Assembly: GCA_038396585.1 (NCBI GenBank)
Contig: CP121691.1
Coordinates: forward strand, 1-64,000
DNA from: Vallitaleaceae bacterium 9-2
GTDB lineage: Bacteria; Bacillota; Clostridia; Lachnospirales; Vallitaleaceae
Length of the DNA stretch: 64,000 nt
Reading direction: 5' to 3'
Below the pieces are notes generated by a model, which saw nothing but the letters and a program-made list of their open reading frames with translations, was not told the DNA's origin and made no database searches. Within the stretch, counting starts at the first letter, position 1, and every line of letters begins with the position of its first letter. The position numbers and the translations under genes are program-made. Of the stretch, positions 24,167 through 33,282 are shown piece after piece.

Positions 24167-25393
24167 ATGGAAGAATTAAAATTTGCAATAGATACGATGT
24201 GGGTACTAATCGCAGCAGCACTGGTGTTTTTTATGCAAGCTGGATTTGCCATGGTAGAGACAGGATTTACCCGTTCAAAAAATGCAGGTAATATTATTAT
24301 GAAAAATCTTATGGATTTTTCAGTTGGATCTATTATTTTTTGGACGGTGGGATATAGTTTAATGTATGGCGAAAGTGTAAGTGGAATTTTTGGAAAACCA
24401 GATTTTTTCTTTAATGGTGATTATACGGCGCTTATATTTCAAACAGTTTTTGCCGCAACAGCAGCAACTATTGTTTCTGGAGCAATGGCAGAACGGACAA
24501 AGTTTATTTCGTATTTAGTATATAGTTTCTTTATTTCGTTAATTATATATCCTGTATCCGGGCATTGGATTTGGGGTGGAGGATGGTTATCAGAGATTGG
24601 ATTTCATGATTTTGCTGGATCTACCGCAGTACATTCGGTAGGTGGTTGGGCAGCCCTTGTTGGTGCATCGATATTAGGACCGCGTCTAGGTAAATACAGT
24701 CAAGATGGAAAATCTCATGCGATTCCTGGACACAGTATTACTCTTGGAGCCTTAGGTGTTTTTATTCTTTGGTTCGGATGGTTCGGTTTTAACCCGGGAT
24801 CTCAATTAGCAGCAGGATCAGAAGCCGATGCCCTTGCGATTAGTCGAATCTTTGTCACGACAAACTTGTCAGCTGCAGCCGCAGCAATTGTTGCAATGAT
24901 TATCACCTGGTTACGTTATAAAAAGCCAGATGTTTCGATGACATTAAATGGTGCACTAGCAGGTCTTGTAGCAATAACGGCTGGATGTGATGTGGTAACG
25001 CCGGGAGCAGCAGCCCTTATTGGGATGATTGCAGGTGTGGTCATTGTCTTTGGAATTGAATTTGTTGATAAGGTATTAAAAGTAGATGATCCAGTAGGAG
25101 CTGTAGGCGTCCATGGTATATCTGGTGCTGTCGGAACGATTTTAGTAGGTGTCTTTTCTGTAGATAATGGATTACTTACAACCGGAAGTTTTTCGGCACT
25201 TGGTATTCAATTGGTTGGTGTCGCTGCTGTGGCGGCTTGGGTTCTTACAACATCCTTTATACTGTTTAAAGCAGTGGATTTAATCATAGGTTTACGTGTA
25301 AGTTCACAAGAAGAACATATTGGACTTGATATAGAAGAGCATGGCGTTGAAAGTTATGCTGACTTTGAAATCAAAGGCGTACATGTTCGATAA
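24167..25393 (+). CDS. amt: Ammonium transporter Amt
   Basis: This is a trimeric ammonium channel of 408 residues with about eleven hydrophobic segments. Family landmarks are the N-terminal FFMQAGFAMVETGFTRSKNA (about 24-43), the first pore-histidine segment DFAGSTAVHSVGG (about 147-159), and the second histidine in GVHGISGAVG (about 317). It lacks the signal peptide of proteobacterial AmtB and has a short cytoplasmic tail of about 40 residues with a PII-contact role. It is co-transcribed with glnK and ended by a strong terminator at 25488. AAAGGAG lies before the ATG. Confidence 0.96.
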   Translation: MEELKFAIDTMWVLIAAALVFFMQAGFAMVETGFTRSKNAGNIIMKNLMDFSVGSIIFWTVGYSLMYGESVSGIFGKPDFFFNGDYTALIFQTVFAATAATIVSGAMAERTKFISYLVYSFFISLIIYPVSGHWIWGGGWLSEIGFHDFAGSTAVHSVGGWAALVGASILGPRLGKYSQDGKSHAIPGHSITLGALGVFILWFGWFGFNPGSQLAAGSEADALAISRIFVTTNLSAAAAAIVAMIITWLRYKKPDVSMTLNGALAGLVAITAGCDVVTPGAAALIGMIAGVVIVFGIEFVDKVLKVDDPVGAVGVHGISGAVGTILVGVFSVDNGLLTTGSFSALGIQLVGVAAVAAWVLTTSFILFKAVDLIIGLRVSSQEEHIGLDIEEHGVESYADFEIKGVHVR

Positions 25394-25487
25394 GTATTTG
25401 ATTTTTTAATTTGGTATGAGCTAGGTAACTAGTTTATATATAGTGTTTATACCTTTAGTTATATTCCTAATCCTATGGGAATTCTTC

Positions 25488-25518
25488 AAAAAGAGACCAG
25501 CGCCCACTGGTCTCTTTT
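25488..25518 (+). terminator. Terminator after amt
   Basis: AAAAGAGACCAG at 25489-25500 and CTGGTCTCTTTT at 25507-25518 form a 12-pair stem with a six-base loop, the 3' arm ending in four Ts. Confidence 0.87.
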
Positions 25519-25563
25519 GCTGTGTATCTATGAATAGAACTTGACATATCTAGTATAATAGAC

Positions 25564-25592
25564 TTGACAGATTATATTAATAGGATTATTAT
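25564..25592 (+). promoter_or_regulatory. Promoter of mrp
   Basis: TTGACA at 25564-25569 and TATTAT at 25587-25592 have 17-base spacing. A TTGACA and a TATAAT slightly upstream (25541, 25554) are only seven bases apart and do not form a promoter together. Confidence 0.65.
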
Positions 25593-25629
25593 AGTTGGCA
25601 TATGCCACATAAAATATAAGGAGGTTCAT

Positions 25630-26472
25630 ATGGCTTCAAATTGTGATTCATGTTCATCAAAAGAAAGTTGTAATGTAGAAAACAAGTCGGAATGTCAAGT
25701 AATAGGAACAAACTCCAATAATCAGTTTAAACATATTATCGGTGTACTTAGTGGAAAAGGCGGTGTTGGTAAGTCGACAGTTGCTGCTAACCTTGCACTA
25801 TCGTTACATCGACAAGGATATAAAGTGGGAGTTTTGGATGCAGATATTACTGGTCCAAGTATTCCAAGAATTTTTAATGCAGAAGATAAAAAGGCGTTAA
25901 TGTATCCTCATGGTTTAGAAGCTGTTGAGATTGAGACAAATCTTAAAGCGATGTCGTTGAATTTTTTGTTGGATGAAGAAAAGAAGCCTGTCATATGGAG
26001 AGGTCCAATTATCACCAATACAATCAAACAATTTTATCAAGATGTTATCTGGGGAGAACTCGATTATCTTATCATTGATATGCCACCTGGGACAGGAGAC
26101 ATTGCATTGACAATCATGCAAAGCTTCCCACTCGATGGTATTGTCATGGTAAGTGTACCTCAAGATATGGTATCTATGATTGTCTCAAAGGCAATTGCAA
26201 TGACCAAGCGATTAAATGTAGAGGTACTTGGCGTTATAGAAAATATGAGCTATATGACATGCCCGCATTGCGATGATAAAATTCGAGTATTTGAAAGCGA
26301 TGATATTGAAGCATTCTTAGAAGATCAAGAAGTTGAACTTTTAGCGGAGTTACCAATTAATGGAGCAGTTACACAAAAGAATCGTTTGTCTGAAGAGATG
26401 ATGAGAATATTTGATGAGGTAGCCATAAAAGTTCAGAAAAAAATTCACATCAAAACAGGTCAACCTTCATAA
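25630..26472 (+). CDS. mrp: Mrp/NBP35-type P-loop ATPase (Fe-S cluster carrier)
   Basis: This is an ApbC/Mrp-family ATPase thought to carry and transfer Fe-S clusters in the cytosol. The 280-residue product begins with a cysteine-rich tail (CDSCSSKESC near 5-14 and a further Cys near 21), then has the deviant Walker A GKGGVGKST near 42-50, DADITGPSIPR near 69, and the C-terminal CPHC pair near 214 that binds the bridging cluster. I chose ATG 25630 behind AAGGAGG at 25618-25624. The frame remains open upstream but lacks a ribosome binding site there. The next gene begins 11 bases after the stop, so they may be co-transcribed. Confidence 0.92.
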   Translation: MASNCDSCSSKESCNVENKSECQVIGTNSNNQFKHIIGVLSGKGGVGKSTVAANLALSLHRQGYKVGVLDADITGPSIPRIFNAEDKKALMYPHGLEAVEIETNLKAMSLNFLLDEEKKPVIWRGPIITNTIKQFYQDVIWGELDYLIIDMPPGTGDIALTIMQSFPLDGIVMVSVPQDMVSMIVSKAIAMTKRLNVEVLGVIENMSYMTCPHCDDKIRVFESDDIEAFLEDQEVELLAELPINGAVTQKNRLSEEMMRIFDEVAIKVQKKIHIKTGQPS

Positions 26473-26483
26473 AGAGGTCCATC

Positions 26484-27857
26484 ATGTACGAGGAATTAAA
26501 AAAATATACCCATGAAATAAAGTCTTTTCATATGCCTGGACATAAAAATGGAAAGCTTCAGACATTAGAGGATGTCTATGCCTTGGATGTTACTGAAGTT
26601 CCAGGGACAGATGATTTGCATCACCCTACTGGGATTATCAAAGAGTTACAAGATCGGATCGCTACCATATATCGATCCGATCAAACGTATTTATTAATCA
26701 ATGGAAGTACAGCAGGAATCTTGGCGACGATGGCAACTCGCGCTCGTCAACAAGGTTCTGTTTTGGTGTCTAGAAATTGTCATAAATCGGTGTACAATAG
26801 TATATATCTTCATCAAATAAAAGCGCACTATATTTACCCTTCATATTATGCAGATGAAGGGTTTTATGGAGAAGTTAGCCCAAAATCCATTGAAAAAATG
26901 CTTTTGGAACATCCAGATATCCATACAGTTGTTATTACATCACCAACCTATGAAGGTATGACTTCAGATATTCAAGCCATTAGTGATATCGTGCATGCGT
27001 ATGGCGCAACATTAGTTGTGGATGAAGCTCATGGCGCGCATTTTACCTTTAGCGACAAATTACCTAAATCAGCGATTGAACAGGGGGCGGACTATGTTAT
27101 TCAAAGCACACATAAAACGTTACCTTGCCTTACACAAACGGCGATACTACATACACAGAAACTCTCAGATGAAGAAAGAGAAATTCTTAAAGAATATCTA
27201 GCGATTTATCAGTCGTCATCACCATCATATCTTTTAATGAGTTCCATTGAACAAGGAATAGACTATATGGATAACCATCGTTATGCGTATGATCAATGGA
27301 TTGATGCATTACAATTATTATTAAAAACACATCCAATCCAAGGAGGATATTGGATGAGCGATGATCCTACACGGCTTACTTTTGTTATACAGCAAAATGG
27401 AGTTAGTGGATATTGGTTAAGCGAGGTACTTCGTAACAAGCATCAGATTCAGGTAGAGATGGCAGGTGAAAAACATATTGTTGCAATCACTTCATTGGCA
27501 GATACATTAGAAGATATTCTTGAGCTTGTAGACGGGATAAAAGCATGTCTTGGCGGAAGTGACCATAAGACAATGCAGGATGATATCATTAAAAATCAGG
27601 CGATAGGAACTCAATTACCCCAGCAAATGATGCTCATGCATCAAGCTAAACAAAGCCGTGAATGGATGTGGATTGCACTAAAGGATGCACAAGGATATAC
27701 TTCTCGAAATATGATTATACCATATCCACCAGGGATTCCCTTGATACTTCCTGGAGAAGCAATAACTCAAGAGATTATTGATTATCTTATAGGTTTAGAG
27801 AAGCATGACAAGGAGATTTATGGTATAATAAAAGGAGAAATACAGGTTCTAAAATAA
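26484..27857 (+). CDS. Aminotransferase class V-fold Orn/Lys/Arg decarboxylase
   Basis: This is a PLP-dependent group III amino-acid decarboxylase of the YaaO/SpeA type, 457 residues long. Landmarks are FHMPGHKNG near 12-20, the INGSTAGILA segment near 72, DEAHGAHF near 181, and the cofactor lysine at 211 in STHKTLP. The C-terminal domain typical of the family runs from about 375. It lacks the N-terminal wing domain of the large inducible enterobacterial enzymes. In B. subtilis the corresponding gene (yaaO) also lies directly before tmk. The substrate (arginine, lysine or ornithine) cannot be read from the sequence. It likely contributes to polyamine supply. Confidence 0.92.
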   Translation: MYEELKKYTHEIKSFHMPGHKNGKLQTLEDVYALDVTEVPGTDDLHHPTGIIKELQDRIATIYRSDQTYLLINGSTAGILATMATRARQQGSVLVSRNCHKSVYNSIYLHQIKAHYIYPSYYADEGFYGEVSPKSIEKMLLEHPDIHTVVITSPTYEGMTSDIQAISDIVHAYGATLVVDEAHGAHFTFSDKLPKSAIEQGADYVIQSTHKTLPCLTQTAILHTQKLSDEEREILKEYLAIYQSSSPSYLLMSSIEQGIDYMDNHRYAYDQWIDALQLLLKTHPIQGGYWMSDDPTRLTFVIQQNGVSGYWLSEVLRNKHQIQVEMAGEKHIVAITSLADTLEDILELVDGIKACLGGSDHKTMQDDIIKNQAIGTQLPQQMMLMHQAKQSREWMWIALKDAQGYTSRNMIIPYPPGIPLILPGEAITQEIIDYLIGLEKHDKEIYGIIKGEIQVLK

Positions 27858-27874
27858 CACGTTGCGAGGTATAT

Positions 27875-28522
27875 ATGAAAGGCATATTTATTACAATTGA
27901 GGGCATGGATGGCTCGGGAAAGACAACACAGATCAATCGATTAAAAGAGTATTTTGAAACAAAAGGAAAGCACGTGCGTATCACGCGTGAACCTGGAGGA
28001 ACAAGAATTAGTGAAGCAATACGAGAGATTATACTCAATGTAAATTATCAAGAGATGGATTATGTGACAGAAGCATTACTCTATGCTGCGGCTAGAGCCC
28101 AACATGTTGCAGAATATATTTTACCGGCAGTAGAACAAGGGGACATTGTTATATGTGATCGTTTTGTGGACTCATCTATTGTCTATCAAGGAATGGCACG
28201 CGAATTAGGTCAAGAAATGGTTGCGACGATTAATCAATATGCAACCAAAGGGTTACAGCCAGATATTACATTTTTCTTAGACTTAGAGCACCGACAAGGG
28301 ATGGAGCGCAAGAAGAATCAGCAAGAGTTAGACCGTCTCGAAGGGGAAAAAGAGCAGTTTCACCAAAAAGTACGTGATGGATATAAACAATTGGCAAAAG
28401 CTAATCAAGAGCGTATGATTGATATTGATGCAAGTCAGTCGATTGAAGAAGTTCACCAATGTATACTTTTGGGACTTAAAGAAAAAGGAATAATAACCGA
28501 TAAATATAATGACGAGGAGTGA
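27875..28522 (+). CDS. tmk: Thymidylate kinase
   Basis: Tmk phosphorylates dTMP to dTDP for DNA synthesis. The 215-residue product has a P-loop GMDGSGKTTQ at 10-19, the nucleotide-specific TREPGGT segment near 37-43, the DRFVDSS motif near 95 and a C-terminal lid region. It begins the conserved block tmk-darA-yaaR-holB-ricT. A GCGAGG site precedes the ATG at 27875. Its stop lies five bases before the darA start, so translation is probably coupled. Confidence 0.96.
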   Translation: MKGIFITIEGMDGSGKTTQINRLKEYFETKGKHVRITREPGGTRISEAIREIILNVNYQEMDYVTEALLYAAARAQHVAEYILPAVEQGDIVICDRFVDSSIVYQGMARELGQEMVATINQYATKGLQPDITFFLDLEHRQGMERKKNQQELDRLEGEKEQFHQKVRDGYKQLAKANQERMIDIDASQSIEEVHQCILLGLKEKGIITDKYNDEE

Positions 28523-28527
28523 ATAGT

Positions 28528-28857
28528 ATGAAAATGGTAATGGCAGTGATTCATGATGAAGATTCCCATCGTTTAATGGAAGCATTAACAAAAGAGGGAT
28601 TTATGGCAACAAAATTGGCAAGCACAGGTGGTCTCTTAAAGACAGGAAATACAACCCTTTTTGTTGGGGTTGAAAAAGATAAAGTTGATAAAGTCGTTGA
28701 ACTTATCAAAGAGATATGCAAAACCAGTAAAAAAATGTCCCTTGTTAACCCGCCAGTGTCGAATGTGCCGGATAATATGTTGGCATATCCTGTTGAAATT
28801 ACCGTCGGTGGGGCAACGATTTTTGTGCTGGATGTGGATCAATACTTAAAAGTTTAG
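28528..28857 (+). CDS. darA: Cyclic di-AMP receptor DarA (PstA)
   Basis: This is a PII-like c-di-AMP-binding protein of 109 residues, the family formerly called YaaQ/DUF970. Family sequence [12 protein letters not shown] at the start, [18 protein letters not shown] near 31-48 and the C-terminal [15 protein letters not shown] are all present. The ATG at 28528 is eight bases after GAGGAG (28514-28519). A GTG three codons upstream is too near that site. Loss of the family affects osmotic and metabolic signalling in other Firmicutes, but the direct partner is not known. It is co-transcribed with tmk. Confidence 0.93.
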   Translation: MKMVMAVIHDEDSHRLMEALTKEGFMATKLASTGGLLKTGNTTLFVGVEKDKVDKVVELIKEICKTSKKMSLVNPPVSNVPDNMLAYPVEITVGGATIFVLDVDQYLKV

Positions 28858-28882
28858 TCAGTTTTTATTTGGAGGAAATCTT

Positions 28883-29326
28883 ATGGATGTGAAAGTAAAC
28901 TCGGTTCAAAATGTACAAAATATTGAGAGTGCATCAAAAAATAATGATGCGCCAAAAAGTGATTTTAAATTTACGCTTTTGAGTAAAGTGGATGAAGCAC
29001 AATTGCAATCAAAGCTCAATAGTATGATTGAATCGATTACCGAACAAGGAAATAAGATTTCCAAGCATATGGATGTGCGTGATATGCGCAAATATCGCGA
29101 AACCATTAAAGAGTTTATCAATGAAGTGGTTACACACTCACATCAATTTTCGCGAGAGAATTTTTTGGACCGCAGAGGACGACACCGTGTCTATGGTATC
29201 GTAAAACTTGTAGATAAGAACCTAGATGAATTGGCACAAGAACTTATTAAAGATGAAAAAAATCATTTGAACATCTTAGGAAAAGTCGATGAAATTAGAG
29301 GATTGCTACTCGACATGGTCATATAG
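28883..29326 (+). CDS. yaaR: YaaR family protein (DUF327)
   Basis: This is a 147-residue, predominantly helical soluble protein of the DUF327 family, identified by its place between darA and holB and by segments such as [16 protein letters not shown] near 73-88 and [18 protein letters not shown] near 98-115. Its biochemical role is unknown. The conserved linkage with the clamp-loader subunit and c-di-AMP receptor is widespread in Firmicutes. TTGGAGG precedes the ATG. holB begins 11 bases later. Confidence 0.88.
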   Translation: MDVKVNSVQNVQNIESASKNNDAPKSDFKFTLLSKVDEAQLQSKLNSMIESITEQGNKISKHMDVRDMRKYRETIKEFINEVVTHSHQFSRENFLDRRGRHRVYGIVKLVDKNLDELAQELIKDEKNHLNILGKVDEIRGLLLDMVI

Positions 29327-29337
29327 AGGTAGAATAA

Positions 29338-30327
29338 ATGTATTCATTTGATGAAATTGTTGGACATGAGAATATAATAAAACATATGGAGAATGCTTTT
29401 TTAACTGGGAAAGTGTCTCATGCTTATATTGTAGAAGGTGAAGATGGCATGGGCAAGAAAACACTGGTTAAGGCATTCTCCAAGTTGCTTCAATGTGAAA
29501 ATCCACAAGAAAGTAGACCATGTAATGTCTGCTCATCTTGTCTGCAAATTGAATCGGGGAATCATCCGGATATCGCTTATGTACGCCCAACAAAAAAAAC
29601 AGGATATGGTGTTACAGATATACGCGAGCAAGTTGTCAAAGATATTAAAGTACGCCCATATCAAAGTAAGTATAAGATTTATATTATTGAGCAGGCAGAA
29701 CTTATGACGGTTCAAGCTCAAAATAGTATATTAAAAACTATCGAAGAACCGCCAGAATATGGGTTGTTTTTCTTGGTATCTTCCAATAGCCATAAATTTT
29801 TGCAAACCATTCTATCCCGTTCAGTGAAGATGTCTTTAAAACCAATTAGTACCAAGCAAATTGAAGAATATTTATCGACACAATATGGGATGAACTATAC
29901 TCAAGCTAGAGTATATGGGTCTTTTTCAAGAGGAAATCTTGGAAAGGCATTAATCTTAAAAGAATCAGAAAACTTTACAACCCAACGACAAAATATGCTC
30001 AAGTGTTTAGAAATATTTATAAATGGGAAAGATTATGATATAATAGAGGTTGTGCAACTCTTTGAAGAGATCAAAGCGGATATTTTAGAAAATATTGATA
30101 TATTGATTAGTTTGAGCAGAGATATTTTGTACTATCATGGGACCCAAGATATCGATAATATTATCCATAAAGATATTGAACAAGAAATTATCCGGCTGAG
30201 TCAAAGGGTGAATGCTAGCCGATTGATTCGGCTTGTATATAATAGTTACACACTGATTAATCAACTCCGGCTCAATGTGAACTATTCATTAGCAGTAACG
30301 GTGATGCTAACCAATATGGAACAATAA
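29338..30327 (+). CDS. holB: DNA polymerase III subunit delta'
   Basis: This is the delta' subunit of the clamp loader. The 329-residue protein has the AAA+ fold with VGHENIIKHMENAF at the start, the EGEDGMGKKTL P-loop region near 38-48, a zinc-binding cysteine set (CENPQE then CNVCSSC, near 54-68), IIEQAELMT near 117-125 and KTIEEPPEYG near 132. The SRSV segment near 156 fits the conserved SRC/SRS sensor position. It lies in the tmk-darA-yaaR-holB-ricT block. The ATG at 29338 follows a GAGG site. Confidence 0.95.
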   Translation: MYSFDEIVGHENIIKHMENAFLTGKVSHAYIVEGEDGMGKKTLVKAFSKLLQCENPQESRPCNVCSSCLQIESGNHPDIAYVRPTKKTGYGVTDIREQVVKDIKVRPYQSKYKIYIIEQAELMTVQAQNSILKTIEEPPEYGLFFLVSSNSHKFLQTILSRSVKMSLKPISTKQIEEYLSTQYGMNYTQARVYGSFSRGNLGKALILKESENFTTQRQNMLKCLEIFINGKDYDIIEVVQLFEEIKADILENIDILISLSRDILYYHGTQDIDNIIHKDIEQEIIRLSQRVNASRLIRLVYNSYTLINQLRLNVNYSLAVTVMLTNMEQ

Positions 30328-30352
30328 TGCAATAGATTTTGGAGGAAATGAC

Positions 30353-31267
30353 ATGATAAAAGTCATAGGTGTTCGCTTTCGAAAAGCGGGTAAGATATAT
30401 TATTTTGACCCTGATGAATTAAACATACAAGAAAATGAACACGTTATCGTTGAGACAGCCCGAGGGGTTGAATACGGTAAAGTGGTTAAAGGAATTATGG
30501 AAGTCCCTGATGAAGAAGTGGTACATCCGTTAAAAAAAGTAATGCGAATAGCGACAGAAGAAGATGATGCTCAAGAATCCATCAATAAACAAGAAGAAAA
30601 AGAAGCAGCAAAGATATGCCTTGAAAAAATCAAAAAGCATAAGTTGGAGATGAAGCTTATTGATTGCGAGTATACCTTTGATAAGAATAAGCTACTTTTC
30701 TATTTTACAGCAGATGGGCGTGTGGATTTTAGAGAATTGGTTAAAGATTTGGCTTCGGTATTTAAGACACGTATTGAATTAAGACAAATTGGTGTGCGTG
30801 ACGAGACAAAAATGATGGGCAGTATTGGTATTTGTGGACGCCCGTTATGTTGCTTTAGCCACTTATCTGATTTTCATCCAGTGTCTATTAAAATGGCAAA
30901 AGAACAAAATTTATCGCTTAATCCGACAAAAATATCTGGAGTCTGTGGACGATTGATGTGTTGCCTAAAATATGAAGAAGAGACGTATGTGGAACTGAAT
31001 AAAAAACTGCCAAACATTGGTGATATTGTTATTACACCAGGTGGCGTTGAAGCTGAAGTAAAGCATGTTAACATTATTCGACAACTTGTAAAAACGGTTA
31101 TTCGTACAGATAATAATGTCGATATTGTTGAGTTTAAACTCGATGAGCTCAAGATTAAGAAAAAGCGTGGAAATAAAAATGCCCGTTTACCAAAAGAAGA
31201 GTATCTAGAGTTGAAAAAGTTAGAAAAGCTTGAAGCACATGAAAGTGATAAAAAATTAGAAGATTAA
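30353..31267 (+). CDS. ricT: PSP1 domain protein RicT (YaaT)
   Basis: This is a PSP1-domain protein of 304 residues. In B. subtilis RicT joins RicA and RicF in an Fe-S-containing complex that directs RNase Y cleavage and affects sporulation and competence. The two cysteine clusters, CGRPLCC near 162-168 and CGRLMCC near 197-203, are the conserved metal ligands. The RQIGVRDETKMMGSIG segment lies between the PSP1 N-terminal part and the first cluster. Its C-terminus is a charged helix rich in Lys and Glu. TTGGAGG precedes the ATG. Genes for RicA and RicF are not in this window. Confidence 0.94.
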   Translation: MIKVIGVRFRKAGKIYYFDPDELNIQENEHVIVETARGVEYGKVVKGIMEVPDEEVVHPLKKVMRIATEEDDAQESINKQEEKEAAKICLEKIKKHKLEMKLIDCEYTFDKNKLLFYFTADGRVDFRELVKDLASVFKTRIELRQIGVRDETKMMGSIGICGRPLCCFSHLSDFHPVSIKMAKEQNLSLNPTKISGVCGRLMCCLKYEEETYVELNKKLPNIGDIVITPGGVEAEVKHVNIIRQLVKTVIRTDNNVDIVEFKLDELKIKKKRGNKNARLPKEEYLELKKLEKLEAHESDKKLED

Positions 31268-31282
31268 TGCTGGAGCAAGTTT

Positions 31283-32032
31283 ATGGAACGAAATAAAACG
31301 GAACGTGTGGATGATTTACATATTCAAAATTATCGTATCATACAAAATAAAGAAGGCTTTTGTTTTGGAATGGATGCAGTTTTGCTGAGTGATTTTGCAA
31401 AAGTAAAAGAAGCAGAAACTGTACTTGATATGGGAACAGGAACTGGGATTATCCCGATTCTTCTTGAAGCTAAAACCAAGGGAAAGACCTATATGGGATT
31501 AGAAATTCAAGAAGAATTTGTCGACATGGCAAGACGAAGTGTTCAGATGAACGGACAAGCCGATAAAGTAACAATTCTACATGGTGATATAAAGGAAGCG
31601 GCTCAGCTGTTTCCTTTATCTACGTTTGATGTTATAACATCAAATCCACCATATATGAACTCCGGTAAAGGATTGATGAATCCATCCTCGGCAAAAGCGA
31701 TTGCACGTCATGAGGTACTTTGCTCTCTTGAAGATGTGATCTATAATGCATCAAAACTGCTTCGTGTAGGTGGACGGTTTTATATGGTGCATCGTCCTCA
31801 ACGGTTAATGGAAATTTTTGCAACACTAAAAAAATATCGACTAGAGCCAAAACAGATTCGCATGGTGCATTCCTATGCACACAAAGAAGCAACGATGGTT
31901 TTAATTGAAGCCATACGTGGAGGCAATCCATTGTTAAAAGTTCATCCACCATTAATTATTTATTCAGATAAAAATCAATATAGTTCGGAGATATATAAAA
32001 TCTATGGAAAGGAGTTGCCTACCAATGAATGA
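31283..32032 (+). CDS. trmN6: tRNA1(Val) (adenine-N6)-methyltransferase TrmN6-type
   Basis: This is a SAM-dependent methyltransferase of 249 residues. A Rossmann motif I with LDMGTGTGIIPILL lies near 49-62, and the NPPY catalytic motif typical of amino-methylating enzymes near 122. The order ricT, methyltransferase, rsmI equals yaaT-yabB-yabC around the B. subtilis origin, and YabB belongs to the TrmN6 family that modifies A37 of tRNA-Val. Its 3' end overlaps the rsmI start by eight bases. The rRNA or tRNA target is inferred from family and context. Confidence 0.88.
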   Translation: MERNKTERVDDLHIQNYRIIQNKEGFCFGMDAVLLSDFAKVKEAETVLDMGTGTGIIPILLEAKTKGKTYMGLEIQEEFVDMARRSVQMNGQADKVTILHGDIKEAAQLFPLSTFDVITSNPPYMNSGKGLMNPSSAKAIARHEVLCSLEDVIYNASKLLRVGGRFYMVHRPQRLMEIFATLKKYRLEPKQIRMVHSYAHKEATMVLIEAIRGGNPLLKVHPPLIIYSDKNQYSSEIYKIYGKELPTNE

Positions 32033-32882
32033 AATAGTTCAAGGAAAGCTTTATTTGATTGCAACGCCTATTGGAAATTTAGATGATATGAGTTTTCGTG
32101 CAGTAAAAACATTAGAGGCGGTTGATTATATTCTGGCGGAAGATACGCGCCATTCTATAAAATTATTAAACCACTTTAATATTTCAAAAAAGTTGATTTC
32201 TTATCATGAACATAATCAATATACAAAAGCAGAATCTATTATTCAGGATTTAAGCGAAGGTAAAGCGGTAGGATTAGTTACAGATGCAGGTACTCCCGGA
32301 ATCTCTGACCCAGGTAGTTATTTGGTTACATTATGTCAAGAACACCAGATTCCCTATACCATTGTTCCAGGACCAGTCGCTTTTGCAAATGCAGTGGTGC
32401 TATCTGGGCAAAATACCAATCGGATGATTTTTGAAGGTTTTTTACCGACAAAAAAAAAGGAGCGAAAAATTCGATTGGACTTACTAGCGACAGATACGCG
32501 AACGCTGGTTTTTTATGAGGCGCCCCATCGCTTGAAGGCAACATTAAAAGATTTTGCGAATGCGTTTGGAGCTAAGCGTTCCATAAGTCTTGTTCGGGAA
32601 TTGACCAAAATGTATGAAGAGGTTAAAAAGATGACCTTGGGAGAAGCCATGGATTATTATACCCAGACAGATCCAAAAGGCGAATACGTGTTGGTGGTTG
32701 CAGGCATGTCAGAACAAGAGCGTGAGCACATAGAGCAAGAGGAATATGCATCGATTTCTCTTGAAGAACAGATGGAAGCATTATTAGACCAAGGGTTATC
32801 TAAAAAAGAGGCCATAAAGCAAATTGCAGCTTCACGGCATATGAATAAGAGAGAGGTATATGCCCATTTTACCAATGATTAA
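32025..32882 (+). CDS. rsmI: 16S rRNA 2'-O-ribose C1402 methyltransferase RsmI
   Basis: RsmI methylates the ribose of C1402 in the decoding centre of 16S rRNA. The 285-residue product is a tetrapyrrole-methylase fold with IATPIGNLDDMSFRAV near 11-26, AEDTRHS near 39-45, and the GTPGISDPG cofactor loop near 87-95. I chose ATG 32025, 10 bases after AAAGGAG (32008-32014). An ATG at 32004 in frame would add seven residues not seen in the family. It overlaps the methyltransferase gene by eight bases. Confidence 0.94.
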   Translation: MNEIVQGKLYLIATPIGNLDDMSFRAVKTLEAVDYILAEDTRHSIKLLNHFNISKKLISYHEHNQYTKAESIIQDLSEGKAVGLVTDAGTPGISDPGSYLVTLCQEHQIPYTIVPGPVAFANAVVLSGQNTNRMIFEGFLPTKKKERKIRLDLLATDTRTLVFYEAPHRLKATLKDFANAFGAKRSISLVRELTKMYEEVKKMTLGEAMDYYTQTDPKGEYVLVVAGMSEQEREHIEQEEYASISLEEQMEALLDQGLSKKEAIKQIAASRHMNKREVYAHFTND

Positions 32883-32946
32883 TACAAAAAATAATAAAAT
32901 TCTACAGAAAATAAATAGAAAAACAATACGAAAGGATGAAAAAAAG

Positions 32947-33282
32947 ATGAGAACAGTGTATATCTTGAACAATGAATTTATGGGACATGGAGATGACGAA
33001 TTAGGTCATAAGCTGATGGGCGCTTTTCTAAAAAAAGTGTGGATCCGAAAAGAAAAACCTCATGCCATCATCTTTTATAATTCGGCAGTCAAACTTCTAG
33101 CAGAAGGCTCCATGTATTTAGATGCGCTTAATGGTCTACAAGATGCAGGCGTTGATCTTATTGCCTGTGGTACCTGTATTGATTTTTATGGATTATCTGA
33201 TACTATAAAAGTTGGTAGAGTTAGCGGGATGGAAGAGATTGTCGATATCACTCAGCAGGTTGAATCGGTGGTTACAATTTAA
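32947..33282 (+). CDS. DsrE/YedF-like small protein
   Basis: This 111-residue protein has the DsrE-like fold seen as the C-terminal half of YedF: VYILNNEFMGHGDDELGHKL near 4-23 and FYNSAVKLLAEGS near 47-59. A CGTC motif near 81-84 (IACGTCIDFYG) gives two cysteines. YedF-like proteins usually carry an N-terminal TusA domain linked to sulfur or selenium transfer; that half is missing here and no selenium genes are visible nearby. I chose ATG 32947 behind AAAGGA (32931-32936). The stop overlaps the convergent asparaginase stop by four bases (33279-33282). Confidence 0.8.
   Translation: MRTVYILNNEFMGHGDDELGHKLMGAFLKKVWIRKEKPHAIIFYNSAVKLLAEGSMYLDALNGLQDAGVDLIACGTCIDFYGLSDTIKVGRVSGMEEIVDITQQVESVVTI

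Noticed and set aside
25541-25559. TTGACA and TATAAT close together before mrp
   Set aside because: Spacing is only seven bases; the pair at 25564-25592 has proper spacing.
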